Source of the DNA: Cognatilysobacter claricitrinus
GTDB taxonomy: Bacteria; Pseudomonadota; Gammaproteobacteria; Xanthomonadales; Xanthomonadaceae
Reading direction: 5' to 3'
DNA: 64,000 bases
Assembly (NCBI RefSeq): GCF_045866565.1
Contig: NZ_BAAFZV010000001.1
Coordinates: 124,001-188,000, forward strand
The translations under genes were made by a program, and so were the position numbers. Below the pieces are notes generated by a model. That model searched no databases. It saw nothing but the letters and a program-made list of their open reading frames with translations, and was not told the DNA's origin. Positions 15,360 to 24,924 of the stretch are shown in pieces (position 1 is the first letter of the stretch; each line of letters begins with the position of its first letter).

Positions 15360-17515
15360 GCGCGGCGCGCCTGCTCCACGCCCGGTATCGCCGCAAGTTT
15401 TCCTAGCACCGCGGACAACTGTCCGTAATCAGCGACGCGCAACCGCAGCCGCAGCGTGACCTGCGAGCCACCGCGCGCATGTTCCGTGTTGAGGCTGCCG
15501 ACACCGACGCCGTGCTGCGCGACGATGTTGGTGACGTCCTTCAACAGCCATTTGCGATCAATGGCGATGAGTTCGACGTCGACATCATAGGCATTGCCGG
15601 CACGCCGCCATTCGACCGGAAGGATGCGTTGCGGTTGCGACGCGGCAAGGCGCTGGAACGCGACGCAGTCGGGACGATGCACGCTGACGCCGCGCGCCTT
15701 GGTCAGGTAGCCGGCGATCGCTTCTCCCGGCAACGGCTGGCAACAACGCGCGAGTTGCACCAGCAGGTTGCCGACGCCTTCGACCGTGAACTCGGCGCCG
15801 CGACTCCGCGCCTTCGGACGCTCGGTGGTAGCGGGCGCAGCAGGCGGCACCGCATCATGCGACGCGCGTTCGTGTTCGAGCAGCACCCGCCCGACCTGGT
15901 GCGGGCCGACGTCGCCCAGCGCGACGAGCACGTGCAGGTCCTCGTCGGTATCGGCATGGAAACGCTCGCGCGCGGGCGCCAGGTCCGCGTTGAGCAGCGA
16001 CAGTCGACGCAACTCCTTTTCGAGCATCTCGCGACCGGCCTGCTCGTTGCGTTCGCGGTCGAGGCGGTTGAACCAGTTGCGTACCTTCTCGCGCGAGCGC
16101 GCGCTGGCGAGAAAACCGTTCGACGCCATCAGCCAGTCGCGCCGCGGCTCCGACACCTTGCCGGTGAGTATCTCGACGTGATCGCCGCTGCGAAGCTTGT
16201 GATCGAGCGGCACGATGCGGCCGTCGATCTTCGCGCCGCGACAGCGATGCCCGACCTCGGTGTGCACGTGATAGGCGAAGTCGAGCGGCGTCGCGCCGGT
16301 CGGCAGGTCGACCACCTCGCCCTTCGGCGTCAGCACGTAGACGCGATCCTCGACCAGTTCGCTGTCGAGCTCGCCCGCAAGTGCGCCCTCCTCGCCCGCG
16401 GCGTCCAGCAGCCGACGCATCCACGCGATCTTGCGTTCGAACGCCGCGGTGGCCTGTCCGCTCGACGCACCAGGCCCGCCGCCTTCCTTGTACTTCCAGT
16501 GCGCGGCGACGCCGAGTTCCGCCTGGCGATGCATGTCGTGCGTGCGGATCTGCACTTCGAGCGTCTTGCCTTCCGGCCCGACCACCGCGGTATGCAGCGA
16601 GCGATAATCGTTGCGCTTGGGCCGCGCGATGTAGTCATCGAACTCGCTCGGGATCGGCGCCCACGTGGCGTGCACGATGCCGAGCGTGGCGTAGCACGCG
16701 GCGACGTCGTCGACGAGAACGCGCACGGCGCGCAGGTCGTACAACTCGCTGATCGGCACGTTCTTGCGCTGCATCTTCTTCCAGATGCTGAAGATGTGCT
16801 TCGGTCGACCGGCGACGTCGGCCTCGATGCCCTGCGCGACGAGCGCGTCGCGCAACGTGTCCTTGACGTCCTCGATGTAGCGCTCACGGGCGACGCGCTT
16901 CTCATCGAGAAGTCGCGCGATCTGCTGGTAGGTGGCGGGTTCGAGGAAGCGGAACGCGAGGTCCTCGAGTTCCCACTTCAGCTGCCAGATGCCAAGCCGG
17001 TTGGCGAGCGGCGCATGGATGTCCCGCGTGAGCGCGGCCAGCGCGCGTTGTTCGTCTTCCGGCAGCGCGCCGGCGTTGCGCATGCGCGCGAGCTGGCGCG
17101 CGAGCAGGATCGGGACGACGCGCAGGTCGCGCACCATTGCCAGCAACAGGCGGCGCAGGCCTTCACTGCCTCGCCCGCCCGGGTGCTTCGCGTGGAGGTC
17201 CGAGACCGGTTCCGCGGCGCGCTGGCTGTCCACGAGTGCCGCGACCGCAGGGAAACGCGCGCTGAAGCTCGCATCGAGCGCACCGGCGGCTCCCGGCCAG
17301 TCGTGCACCAGCGCCGCGGCCACCATGTCGCCGTCCGCGCCGAGCGTCGCCAGCGAGGCGAGCATCGATTCGATGGATGACCACGTCGGCGTATCGACCG
17401 GGGGTATGGCCGCGGCCGCGAAGGCCTCGCGCAGCGACGCACCGAGCGCCGTGGCGGCCGGGTGCGCGAGCGTGTCGGCGAATCGGTGCGTCGGCGGGGA
17501 CGACGGCGCGTTCAT
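15356..17515 (-). CDS. relA: (p)ppGpp synthetase RelA
   Basis: Ribosome-associated stringent-response synthetase making (p)ppGpp when uncharged tRNA is sensed. The 719 residues carry a degenerate N-terminal HD region (AAALVHDW instead of the HDxxED signature), so hydrolysis is unlikely; a synthetase domain with PSEFDDYIARPKRNDYRSLH, where EFDD is the acidic EXDD motif of RelA rather than the RXKD of SpoT; then a TGS domain (VYVLTPKGEVVDLPTGATPL) and a C-terminal ACT domain. Length agrees with proteobacterial RelA. It is divergent from a small secreted protein gene 58 bases away. Its stop overlaps that of the glycosyltransferase. Confidence 0.95.
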   Translation of the reverse strand: MNAPSSPPTHRFADTLAHPAATALGASLREAFAAAAIPPVDTPTWSSIESMLASLATLGADGDMVAAALVHDWPGAAGALDASFSARFPAVAALVDSQRAAEPVSDLHAKHPGGRGSEGLRRLLLAMVRDLRVVPILLARQLARMRNAGALPEDEQRALAALTRDIHAPLANRLGIWQLKWELEDLAFRFLEPATYQQIARLLDEKRVARERYIEDVKDTLRDALVAQGIEADVAGRPKHIFSIWKKMQRKNVPISELYDLRAVRVLVDDVAACYATLGIVHATWAPIPSEFDDYIARPKRNDYRSLHTAVVGPEGKTLEVQIRTHDMHRQAELGVAAHWKYKEGGGPGASSGQATAAFERKIAWMRRLLDAAGEEGALAGELDSELVEDRVYVLTPKGEVVDLPTGATPLDFAYHVHTEVGHRCRGAKIDGRIVPLDHKLRSGDHVEILTGKVSEPRRDWLMASNGFLASARSREKVRNWFNRLDRERNEQAGREMLEKELRRLSLLNADLAPARERFHADTDEDLHVLVALGDVGPHQVGRVLLEHERASHDAVPPAAPATTERPKARSRGAEFTVEGVGNLLVQLARCCQPLPGEAIAGYLTKARGVSVHRPDCVAFQRLAASQPQRILPVEWRRAGNAYDVDVELIAIDRKWLLKDVTNIVAQHGVGVGSLNTEHARGGSQVTLRLRLRVADYGQLSAVLGKLAAIPGVEQARRA

Positions 17516-17573
17516 TCAGGGCTGCGAATCGGAGCGGTCTACACTAGCCGGCATCCGCCCGGAGGAACAGTTC

Positions 17574-18068
17574 ATGGCTCAAGTCCGCATGCATGCCCTC
17601 GTCTTCGCCGTCGCCCTCGCCTGCGGGATCGGCGCGGCCAACGCAGCGCAGCCGCCCATCCAGCAGCAGATGTCGCCGGAGGAGTTCAAGGCGGCAGGGT
17701 TGGACAAGCTGAGCGCCGACGAGTTGGCACATCTCAATACCTGGCTCGGCCGCACGATCGAAGCCGAGACGCAGAAGGCGGCGGTCGTCGCGAAGAAGAA
17801 GGTCGAGGACGACAACCGCGGCTTCTTCAGCTTCGGCTCCACCGACCCGATCAAGAGCGCCGTCACCGGCGAGTTCCGCGGCTTCGAGCAGGGGCGCACC
17901 TACACGCTGGACAACGGCCAGGTGTGGCGCCAGATCGATTCCGCCACCCTCGCCGGCGTACGCGTGATGCACCCCGACGTGGTCATTTCGCCAAGCGTCG
18001 TCGGCAACGCGTGGTACATGGCCATCCACGGCTATGGCACGCGCGCGAAGGTCATGCGCGTCAAGTAA
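17574..18068 (+). CDS. Small secreted protein of unknown function
   Basis: Predicted 164-residue periplasmic or exported protein. A signal peptide covers about residues 1-23 (HALVFAVALACGIGAANA, cleaved before AQ). The mature part has a short charged helical stretch (about 55-80, with AAVVAKKKVEDD) and a compact C-terminal region with EFRGFEQGRTYTLDNGQVWR and WYMAIHGYGTRAKVMRVK, which looks like a small beta-rich domain. GGAGG lies 8 bases before the ATG at 17574. The frame is open much further upstream, but that stretch is antisense to relA. I recognise the type as a recurring unnamed protein of xanthomonads, but cannot give a function. Confidence 0.8.
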   Translation: MAQVRMHALVFAVALACGIGAANAAQPPIQQQMSPEEFKAAGLDKLSADELAHLNTWLGRTIEAETQKAAVVAKKKVEDDNRGFFSFGSTDPIKSAVTGEFRGFEQGRTYTLDNGQVWRQIDSATLAGVRVMHPDVVISPSVVGNAWYMAIHGYGTRAKVMRVK

Positions 18069-18080
18069 CACGTCGAGACG

Positions 18081-21000
18081 TCAACCGCCCAGCTGCGCGA
18101 GTCGCTGGGCGAGTTTCTTGGGCGATGCGCCGCCGCGCGCGCCCAGTTCCTGCGCGAACAGCGAGACGCGCAATTCCTCGAGATCCTGGCGGAAGCCCTG
18201 CCATGCGGGATCGTCCGCATTCGCGGCGTCGAGCGCCTGCGCGAACGGGCGCACTTCGAGCATGCGCGCCTGGTCGCGCGCGGGATCGCGCAGGGCGCGC
18301 TCGGCACGCAGTGCGAGCGCCTTGAGATAACGCGGATATTCGCGCAGCAGCGCGGCAGGACTGTCGCGCAGGAAGCCAGGCGGCGTGAGCGACGCGAGAT
18401 GCGCGCGCATGTCGTCCAGGTTGCCGCTGGCCCACCCCATCAGCGGCGATTCGAACTTCGCGCGCGCCTCCGCCACGGCGGCGAGGATCGCTTCGGCCTG
18501 CCGCAGGCGCTCGGTCGCTTCCGGGAACAGGCCTTTCGCGACCTGGTCGCGGCGCGACTCGAACGCGTCGGCGTCGCGGACCGCGTCGAGCCCGTCCGAC
18601 GTCAGCGCATCGAATGCGCCTTCGACGAGGTCGAGGCGCAAGCGGTCGCCTTCCTTCAGGCTCGCCGCTTCGCCCGAGCGCGGTGCGGCCGATTCGATCG
18701 CCGCGTACAGCAGCGCGGTCTTTGGCGACACCGGCAACTGCTTGCGCGCCTGGCGCATGCGATCGGTCATCGCGATGCGCAGCAGCCGCCGCACGCCCGC
18801 GGGATGCGAGCGCTCGGCCTCCGCCCGCTGCGCGAAGACCTGCAGCGATGCGTTGTCGCCATCGTCCTGCAGCGCGGGAAACGCCGGCACGCCGCCAGCA
18901 CCGCGCACGCTTTCGGGAATGCGGGTGGGCGGGAACGTGGTGAGTCCTTCCTGCGCCAGTCCGTTCGACGCCTTTTCGGCGAACGCGTCGGCCGCCATCG
19001 CACCGAAACGTTCGCGCAGGTGCGCGAGGTCGCGTGATTCGGCGAGCACGTGGCGACCATAGCGATCGAGCAGCCGAAGGTTGACGCGAAGATGCGGCTC
19101 GATCGCCGATTCGTCGAAGTCGGTCGCGGCCACCTGTGCGCCCGTGAGTTTCGACAGAAAGCGTCCGAGCGTGCCGGCGAATGCGTCGGCCTCCGACGGA
19201 CGCCCGGCGTTCCACGCGCCATGCCCCTCGGCGAACGCGCGCGCGAAGTCGGGCACGGGAACGAAATTGCGGCGGATCGCCTTCGGCAGCGAGCGGATCA
19301 ACGCGGCCGCCTTGTCGCCGACGAACCCCGGCGCGAGCCACGACAGCTGCGGCGCATCGAGCGCGTTCAGCAGATGCAGCGGCACCGCGATCGTCATGCC
19401 GTCATCGGGCGCGCCCGGTTCGAAGCGGTACTTCACGGCCAGCTGCACGTCGCCCATGCGCAGGAACGGAGGGAAGCGCGACGCGGTGCTGGCCTCGCCG
19501 ATCATCAGGTCGTCGAGCGACCACTCGAGCGCGGCCTTCTCGTTCGCCGGCAACTTCGCGTACCACGCATCCAGCGCCTGCGCGTTGTGCATGTGCGGCG
19601 GCAGGCGGTCGAGGTACCACTGCGCCATCCACTCCTCGTCGACGACAAGCCCCGCGCGGCGCTGCTTGGCTTCCTCGTCCTTGGCTTTCTCGTACGTCGC
19701 GAGGTTCTTCTTGAGAAACAAGGACCGCGTGTTGATCTCGCCGCTAACGAGCGCATCGCGCGCGAAGATGACGCGGCTCTCCTCGGGGAACAGCGCGCCG
19801 TAGTGGATCGGCCGCTTCGGCGCGAGCACGAGGCCGAACAGCGAAATCTGTTCGCTCCCGATCACGCGACCCTGCGAGCGCGACCAGCGCGGATCCGACT
19901 GCCGACGCGACAGCAGGTGCGGCAATTCGTCGATCGCCCACTGCGGCTCGACGCCGGCGTTGGTCAGCGCCCACACGCGCTCCGTGTCCAGCAACGTGGC
20001 CGACAGCACCCACGGCGGCGGTTTCCTGGCAAGCGACGATCCCGGAAACAGCTGGAACTTGCGACCACGCGGTCCGTCGTAGCCCCGGTCTGTGCGCTGA
20101 CCGATCTGCGTGGGCAGGCCGGCGAGAACCGCGCGATGGAGCTTCGCGAAATGCTGCGCCGCGGCTTTCGTACCGTCACCCGGGGCCGCAGCGGCGCCAT
20201 CGCGTGTTTCGGTTTGCGACGACGACGCATCCGGTTGGGCGGCGATGGGGGACGCGGATCCCGGCGCGCTTCGCGCGGCCACTGGCAACGCGGCATGGCT
20301 GCGCGTATCGGCCTTGCGAGTGCCAGCAGCCTGCTTCGCGTCGCGCGCGACTTGCGTTGAAACCATTGGCGGGTGCGCGGGCGCGATCGACCACCCGAGC
20401 TCCTCGGCCATCAGCTTCAGCTGGCGATGCAGCTCACGCCATTCGCGCATGCGCAGGAAGCCCAGGAAGTGCTTGTCGCACCACGCGCGCAACTTCGACT
20501 GCGTGAGTTCGGCGTGCGCCTGCTCGTAGGCCTCCCACAACTTGAGGATGCCGACGAACTCCGAACGCATGTCGGCGAACTGGGCGTGCGCGTTGTCGGC
20601 GGCGGCGCGCTGGTCGACAGGACGCTCGCGCGGGTCCTGAATGCCGAGGAATGCGGTGATCACCAGCATCTCGCGCAGCACGTCATGCGCGTTCGCGGCC
20701 ACCAGCATGCGCGAGAGCTTCACGTCGACGGGCAGTCGCGACATCACGCGGCCGATCGCGGTGAGCTTGCGGTCGCCATCCACGGCGCCGAGCTCCGCGA
20801 GTTGCTGCCAACCGTCGGCGACGGCGCGTGGATCCGGTGGCTCGAGGAACGGGAAATCCTCGATGCGTCCAAGCCCCAGCGCGAGCATGCGCAGGATCAC
20901 GCCCGCGAGTGCGGCGCGGCGGATCTCGGGGTCGGTGAACTCCGCGCGCGACTGGAAATCGGGCTCCGAGTACAGCCGGTAGCACGTGCCTTCCGACACG

Positions 21001-22196
21001 CGCCCGCAGCGCCCCATGCGCTGGTTGGCGCTGGCCTGGCTGATCGGCTCGATGTGCAGGCGGTCGAGCTTCGCGCGCGGGCTGTAGCGTTTTACGCGCG
21101 CCAGGCCGGGATCCACCACGTACCGGATGCGCGGCACCGTCAGCGATGTCTCGGCGACGTTGGTCGCCAGCACGATGCGCCGCTGCGATCCCGGATTGAA
21201 CACGCGATCCTGGTCGCGCGCGCTCAACCGCGCGTACAGCGGCAGCACTTCGGTATGCCGGTACTTGCGACGCTCGAGCGCCTGGTGCGCGTCGCGTATT
21301 TCGCGCTCGCCCGGCAGGAAGATCAGCACGTCGCCGCGAGGATCTTCGCTGGTGATCTCGTCGCAGGCCGACACGATGGCTTCGTTGACGGTGCGCGCGC
21401 CGTCGCGCTGCGCGTCGTCGGCAAGCGGAGCGCGACGCGTTGTCGCCGTGGACGTCGCATCCGATTCGCCCTCCAGCGGCCGGTAACGCACCGACACCGG
21501 ATAGCCGCGCCCTTCCACGCTCACCACCGGCGCCTTCCCGAAATGCGCGGCGAAGCGCGCGGTATCGATCGTCGCCGAGGTGATGATGACCTTGAGGTCC
21601 TTGCGTCGCTGCAGCAGCTGCTTGAGATAACCGAGCAGGAAGTCGATGTTGAGCGAGCGCTCGTGCGCTTCGTCGATCAGCAGCGTGTCGTACTTCGACA
21701 GCCAGCGGTCGGACTGGATCTCGGCGAGCAGGATGCCGTCGGTCATGAACTTGACCACGGTGTCGTCACCGACGTTGTCGTTGAAGCGCACCTGGTAGCC
21801 GACGGCGCCACCCATCGGCACCTTCAATTCCTCGGCGACGCGACGCGCCACCGCGCGCGCGGCGATCCGGCGCGGCTGCGTACAACCGATCATGCCGCCC
21901 GCGCCGCGACCGGCCGCAAGGCACAGCTTCGGGATCTGCGTGGTTTTGCCCGAGCCCGTCTCGCCCGCGATCACCACGACCGGGTGTTCACGTATCAGGC
22001 AGACAATGCGCTCGGCTTCGGCCGCGATCGGCAATGTGTCGTCGACCGTCGGTGCCGGAAGGTTGCGTGTGCGGGCTTCGCGCTGCGCAACCGAGGCAGC
22101 CAGCGCCCGTTCGAATGCGTCGCGCCGCGACGGGTCGTCCGGCGCCTGGTTCCAGCGCGTCCACAGCCCGAGCAGGCGGCCGCGATCACGCGTCAT
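18081..22196 (-). CDS. hrpA: DEAH-box RNA helicase HrpA
   Basis: Large DEAH/RHA ATP-dependent RNA helicase; in E. coli HrpA acts on mRNA and on stalled ribosomes. In 1371 residues the Walker A GETGSGKTTQIP, the box LLIDEAHERS, the QRMGRCGR motif VI, the HA2/OB region and the long C-terminal domain typical of HrpA (DUF3418) are visible. An Ala/Ser/Thr-rich, low-complexity linker of about 70 residues (plus-strand 20160-20365) sits between the helicase core and the C-terminal half; it explains most of the extra length relative to E. coli (1300). The ATG at 22196 is chosen; a TTG at 22268 opens a non-conserved extension that overlaps the dps promoter region. It ends 12 bases from the convergent secreted protein. 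Confidence 0.95.
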   Translation of the reverse strand: MTRDRGRLLGLWTRWNQAPDDPSRRDAFERALAASVAQREARTRNLPAPTVDDTLPIAAEAERIVCLIREHPVVVIAGETGSGKTTQIPKLCLAAGRGAGGMIGCTQPRRIAARAVARRVAEELKVPMGGAVGYQVRFNDNVGDDTVVKFMTDGILLAEIQSDRWLSKYDTLLIDEAHERSLNIDFLLGYLKQLLQRRKDLKVIITSATIDTARFAAHFGKAPVVSVEGRGYPVSVRYRPLEGESDATSTATTRRAPLADDAQRDGARTVNEAIVSACDEITSEDPRGDVLIFLPGEREIRDAHQALERRKYRHTEVLPLYARLSARDQDRVFNPGSQRRIVLATNVAETSLTVPRIRYVVDPGLARVKRYSPRAKLDRLHIEPISQASANQRMGRCGRVSEGTCYRLYSEPDFQSRAEFTDPEIRRAALAGVILRMLALGLGRIEDFPFLEPPDPRAVADGWQQLAELGAVDGDRKLTAIGRVMSRLPVDVKLSRMLVAANAHDVLREMLVITAFLGIQDPRERPVDQRAAADNAHAQFADMRSEFVGILKLWEAYEQAHAELTQSKLRAWCDKHFLGFLRMREWRELHRQLKLMAEELGWSIAPAHPPMVSTQVARDAKQAAGTRKADTRSHAALPVAARSAPGSASPIAAQPDASSSQTETRDGAAAAPGDGTKAAAQHFAKLHRAVLAGLPTQIGQRTDRGYDGPRGRKFQLFPGSSLARKPPPWVLSATLLDTERVWALTNAGVEPQWAIDELPHLLSRRQSDPRWSRSQGRVIGSEQISLFGLVLAPKRPIHYGALFPEESRVIFARDALVSGEINTRSLFLKKNLATYEKAKDEEAKQRRAGLVVDEEWMAQWYLDRLPPHMHNAQALDAWYAKLPANEKAALEWSLDDLMIGEASTASRFPPFLRMGDVQLAVKYRFEPGAPDDGMTIAVPLHLLNALDAPQLSWLAPGFVGDKAAALIRSLPKAIRRNFVPVPDFARAFAEGHGAWNAGRPSEADAFAGTLGRFLSKLTGAQVAATDFDESAIEPHLRVNLRLLDRYGRHVLAESRDLAHLRERFGAMAADAFAEKASNGLAQEGLTTFPPTRIPESVRGAGGVPAFPALQDDGDNASLQVFAQRAEAERSHPAGVRRLLRIAMTDRMRQARKQLPVSPKTALLYAAIESAAPRSGEAASLKEGDRLRLDLVEGAFDALTSDGLDAVRDADAFESRRDQVAKGLFPEATERLRQAEAILAAVAEARAKFESPLMGWASGNLDDMRAHLASLTPPGFLRDSPAALLREYPRYLKALALRAERALRDPARDQARMLEVRPFAQALDAANADDPAWQGFRQDLEELRVSLFAQELGARGGASPKKLAQRLAQLGG

Positions 22197-22282
22197 CGCG
22201 TCGTCGACGCGGCGTCGCGCGGAATGCGTGTCACGTGTCGGATCGATAGAGGGCGTGGATCGGTTCAAGACGAATTTTCGAT

Positions 22283-22311
22283 TTCACAACGGCCGGTCGC
22301 CCGCCTATTTT
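22283..22311 (+). promoter_or_regulatory. Predicted sigma-70 promoter of dps
   Basis: TTCACA (22283-22288) and TATTTT (22306-22311) are separated by 17 bases. Five of six -35 bases match the consensus. Transcription would begin near 22318, about 29 bases before the dps start. It is among the best-matching promoters in this window. No OxyR or Fur site could be recognised by eye. Confidence 0.6.
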
Positions 22312-22346
22312 GACCGGACTCGCGGCAACACGATCGGAGAATGCAG

Positions 22347-22892
22347 ATGCAGAAGGGAACCGAGCGCAACGGACGCACCACCGGCAACGGCGGCGCACAA
22401 CTCGCCGGCAGCATGCCCGCGGTCAATATCGGGATCGCGGAAGACGATCGCAAGGCGGTGGCGGAGGGCTTGTCGCGCTTCCTGTCCGACGCGTTCACGC
22501 TGTACCTGAAGACCCACAACTTCCACTGGAACGTCACCGGGCAGATGTTCAACGCGCTGCACGTGATGTTCGAGGGGCAGTACACCGAGCAGTGGGGCGC
22601 GCTCGACGACATAGCCGAGCGCATCCGCGCACTGGGCTTCAATGCACCGGGCTCGTACGCCGAGTTCATCCGCCTGAGCTCGCTACCCGAGGAGCCGGGC
22701 CTGACCGAGACCGTCGACTGGCGTGAGATGGTGCGCCAGCTGGTCGTCGGCAACGAGCACGTCTGCCGCACGGCGCGCAGCGTGCTGGCACGGGCCGACG
22801 AGGCGGGCGACGACCCAACCGTCGACCTCATGACCCAGCGCCTGCAGACCCACGAGAAGTACGCCTGGATGCTGCGCTCGCTGCTCCAGTGA
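22347..22892 (+). CDS. dps: Dps-family ferritin-like DNA-protection protein
   Basis: Dodecameric mini-ferritin that oxidises and stores iron and shields DNA during starvation or peroxide stress. The protein of 181 residues shows the Dps ferroxidase motif THNFHWNVTGQMF with the two His, and the acidic partner stretch FEGQYTEQWGALDDIAERIR. The N-terminal 20 residues are charged and Gly-rich, which may bind DNA. Two ATGs are in frame; 22347 is chosen because GGAG stands 7 bases before it, while the ATG at 22341 directly abuts that ribosome site. A promoter and an intrinsic terminator flank the gene, so it is a single-gene unit. Confidence 0.94.
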   Translation: MQKGTERNGRTTGNGGAQLAGSMPAVNIGIAEDDRKAVAEGLSRFLSDAFTLYLKTHNFHWNVTGQMFNALHVMFEGQYTEQWGALDDIAERIRALGFNAPGSYAEFIRLSSLPEEPGLTETVDWREMVRQLVVGNEHVCRTARSVLARADEAGDDPTVDLMTQRLQTHEKYAWMLRSLLQ

Positions 22893-22912
22893 GCGACCCG
22901 TCGCACACCCGG

Positions 22913-22943
22913 AGGCCGGCCCTGCGCCGGCCTTCGTCGTTTT
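22913..22943 (+). terminator. Intrinsic terminator after dps
   Basis: AGGCCGGC (22913-22920) pairs with GCCGGCCT (22926-22933) across a 5-base loop, giving an 8-bp GC-rich stem, and is followed by TCGTCGTTTT. It begins 20 bases after the dps stop. Stem and tail together make a good Rho-independent terminator. Confidence 0.8.
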
Positions 22944-23058
22944 CAGGCACGGTCGGGCCACGAAGCCGGATAATTCCGACACCGGATCGCGCGATGGCCC
23001 GGTAGGCGGCGTGACGTCGCGTCTCCATTGTTCCGACACGACCGAGCCTTCCGACCGC

Positions 23059-24870
23059 ATGAGCGACACCGCCCTCGACCTGCTCCATCGCATCTTCGGC
23101 CACACGGCGTTCCGCGGCGAACAGGCGCACATCGTCGAACACGTGGCCGGCGGCGGCGACGCGCTGGTGCTGATGCCTACTGGCGGCGGCAAGTCGCTGT
23201 GCTACCAGATCCCCGCGCTGCTGCGGGACGGCTGCGCGATCGTGGTGTCGCCGCTGATCGCGCTGATGCAGGACCAGGTGGAAGCGCTGCGCCAGGTCGG
23301 CGTGCGCGCGGCCTTCCTCAATTCGACGCTCGATGCCGAGGCGGCTGCGCGCGTGGAGCGCGAGCTGCTCGCCGGCGATCTCGACCTGCTCTACGTCGCC
23401 CCGGAACGCCTGCTCACCGGCCGCTTTCTGTCGCTGCTCGACCGCGCGACGCTGGGCCTGTTCGCGATCGACGAAGCGCACTGCGTCTCGCAGTGGGGCC
23501 ACGACTTTCGCCCCGAGTACCGCCAGCTCACGGTGCTGCACGAGCGCTGGCCCGACGTGCCGCGCATCGCGCTCACCGCCACGGCCGATGCGCCGACGCG
23601 CCGCGAAATCGTCGAGCGCCTCGCACTGGAGGATGCGAAGCAGTTCGTCAGCTCGTTCGATCGCCCGAACATCCGCTACACCGTCGTTCCGAAGGACGGC
23701 GGCGGCACGCGGCAGCTGCTGGATTTCCTCGAACGCCATCCGGGCCAGAGCGGCATCGTCTACGCGATGTCGCGCAAGCGCGTCGAAAGCGTCGCGGAAC
23801 AACTCTGCAAGGCCGGCATGAAGGCCCTGCCCTACCACGCGGGCATGGATGCTTCGATCCGCGCCGCAAACCAGCGCCGTTTCCTGCAGGAGGACGGCAT
23901 CGTGATGGTGGCGACCATCGCATTCGGCATGGGCATCGACAAACCGGACGTGCGCTTCGTCGCGCATGTCGACCTGCCGAAGTCGGTCGAAGGCTATTAC
24001 CAGGAAACCGGGCGCGCCGGCCGCGATGGCGACGCCTCGGAGGCGTGGCTGAGCTACGGCCTTGGCGACGTCGTCAGCCTGCGACAGATGATCGAGCAGG
24101 GCGAGGCCAGCGGCGAACGCAAGCAGCTCGAACTGCGCAAGCTGGATGCGTTGCTCGGCTATTGCGAATCCACCGAATGTCGGCGCCAGGCGCTGTTGCG
24201 CTGGTTCGGCGAAGAGCGCGCGGGTGACTGCGGCAACTGCGACAACTGCATTTCGCCGCCGCAGAGCTGGGACGGCACGGAGGCCGCGCGCAAGGCGCTG
24301 TCGTGCATCTATCGCACCGGCCAGCGTTTCGGCGTCGGCCATCTCGTCGATGTGTTGCGTGGCACGCGTACCGACAAGGTCGGCCAGTTCCGCCACGAGT
24401 CGCTGGCGGTGTTCGGCATCGGCAGTGACCTCGACGACCGCCAGTGGCGCAGCGTGTTCCGCCAGCTCGTCGCCGGTGGTTACGTCGATGTCGACGTCGA
24501 GCATTTCGGTGCGTTGAGGCTCACCGAGGCGAGCCGACCGGTGCTGCGTGGCGAGACGACGCTGCGTTTTCGCACCGAGCCGAAAGCGACCTCCCGCGCG
24601 CGCGGCGCGCGGCGCGCGTCGGAAGCCGAAGCGTTCGATCTCGACCCCGCATCGCTCGCGCGCTTCCAGTCGCTGCGCGAATGGCGTTCGCAGATGGCGC
24701 GCGAGCAGAACGTGCCTGCGTACGTGATCTTCCACGACGCCACGTTGCGCGCGATCGCCGAATCCGACCCCGCCGATCTCGAAGAACTCGCACGCGTTCC
24801 GGGCATCGGTACGAGCAAGCTCGACCGCTACGGCGAGGCCGTACTGCAGCAGCTGTTCGACGCGGCGTAG
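23059..24870 (+). CDS. recQ: ATP-dependent DNA helicase RecQ
   Basis: 3'-to-5' DNA helicase of recombination and fork repair. The 603 residues agree with E. coli RecQ (609). Visible are motif I LMPTGGGKSLCYQIPALL, the aromatic-rich loop region IDEAHCVSQWGHDFRPEY with the DEAH box, motif VI YYQETGRAGRDG, the zinc-binding cysteines in CESTECRRQALLRWF and CGNCDNC, a winged-helix RQC part, and a C-terminal HRDC domain (VPGIGTSKLDRYGEAVL). The ATG at 23059 is preferred over a GTG at 23011 because homology begins at LLHRIFGHTAFRGEQ; neither has a clear ribosome site. Confidence 0.95.
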   Translation: MSDTALDLLHRIFGHTAFRGEQAHIVEHVAGGGDALVLMPTGGGKSLCYQIPALLRDGCAIVVSPLIALMQDQVEALRQVGVRAAFLNSTLDAEAAARVERELLAGDLDLLYVAPERLLTGRFLSLLDRATLGLFAIDEAHCVSQWGHDFRPEYRQLTVLHERWPDVPRIALTATADAPTRREIVERLALEDAKQFVSSFDRPNIRYTVVPKDGGGTRQLLDFLERHPGQSGIVYAMSRKRVESVAEQLCKAGMKALPYHAGMDASIRAANQRRFLQEDGIVMVATIAFGMGIDKPDVRFVAHVDLPKSVEGYYQETGRAGRDGDASEAWLSYGLGDVVSLRQMIEQGEASGERKQLELRKLDALLGYCESTECRRQALLRWFGEERAGDCGNCDNCISPPQSWDGTEAARKALSCIYRTGQRFGVGHLVDVLRGTRTDKVGQFRHESLAVFGIGSDLDDRQWRSVFRQLVAGGYVDVDVEHFGALRLTEASRPVLRGETTLRFRTEPKATSRARGARRASEAEAFDLDPASLARFQSLREWRSQMAREQNVPAYVIFHDATLRAIAESDPADLEELARVPGIGTSKLDRYGEAVLQQLFDAA

Positions 24871-24924
24871 GTCGGGTCGCGTCGCGGGATTGCGTCGAGC
24901 GCGCCGAGCCGGACGCGGCGCGCG

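Noticed and set aside
23011..23058. GTG at 23011 as recQ start
   Set aside because: The added 16 residues do not resemble RecQ N-termini and have no good ribosome site; the ATG at 23059 fits the family length.
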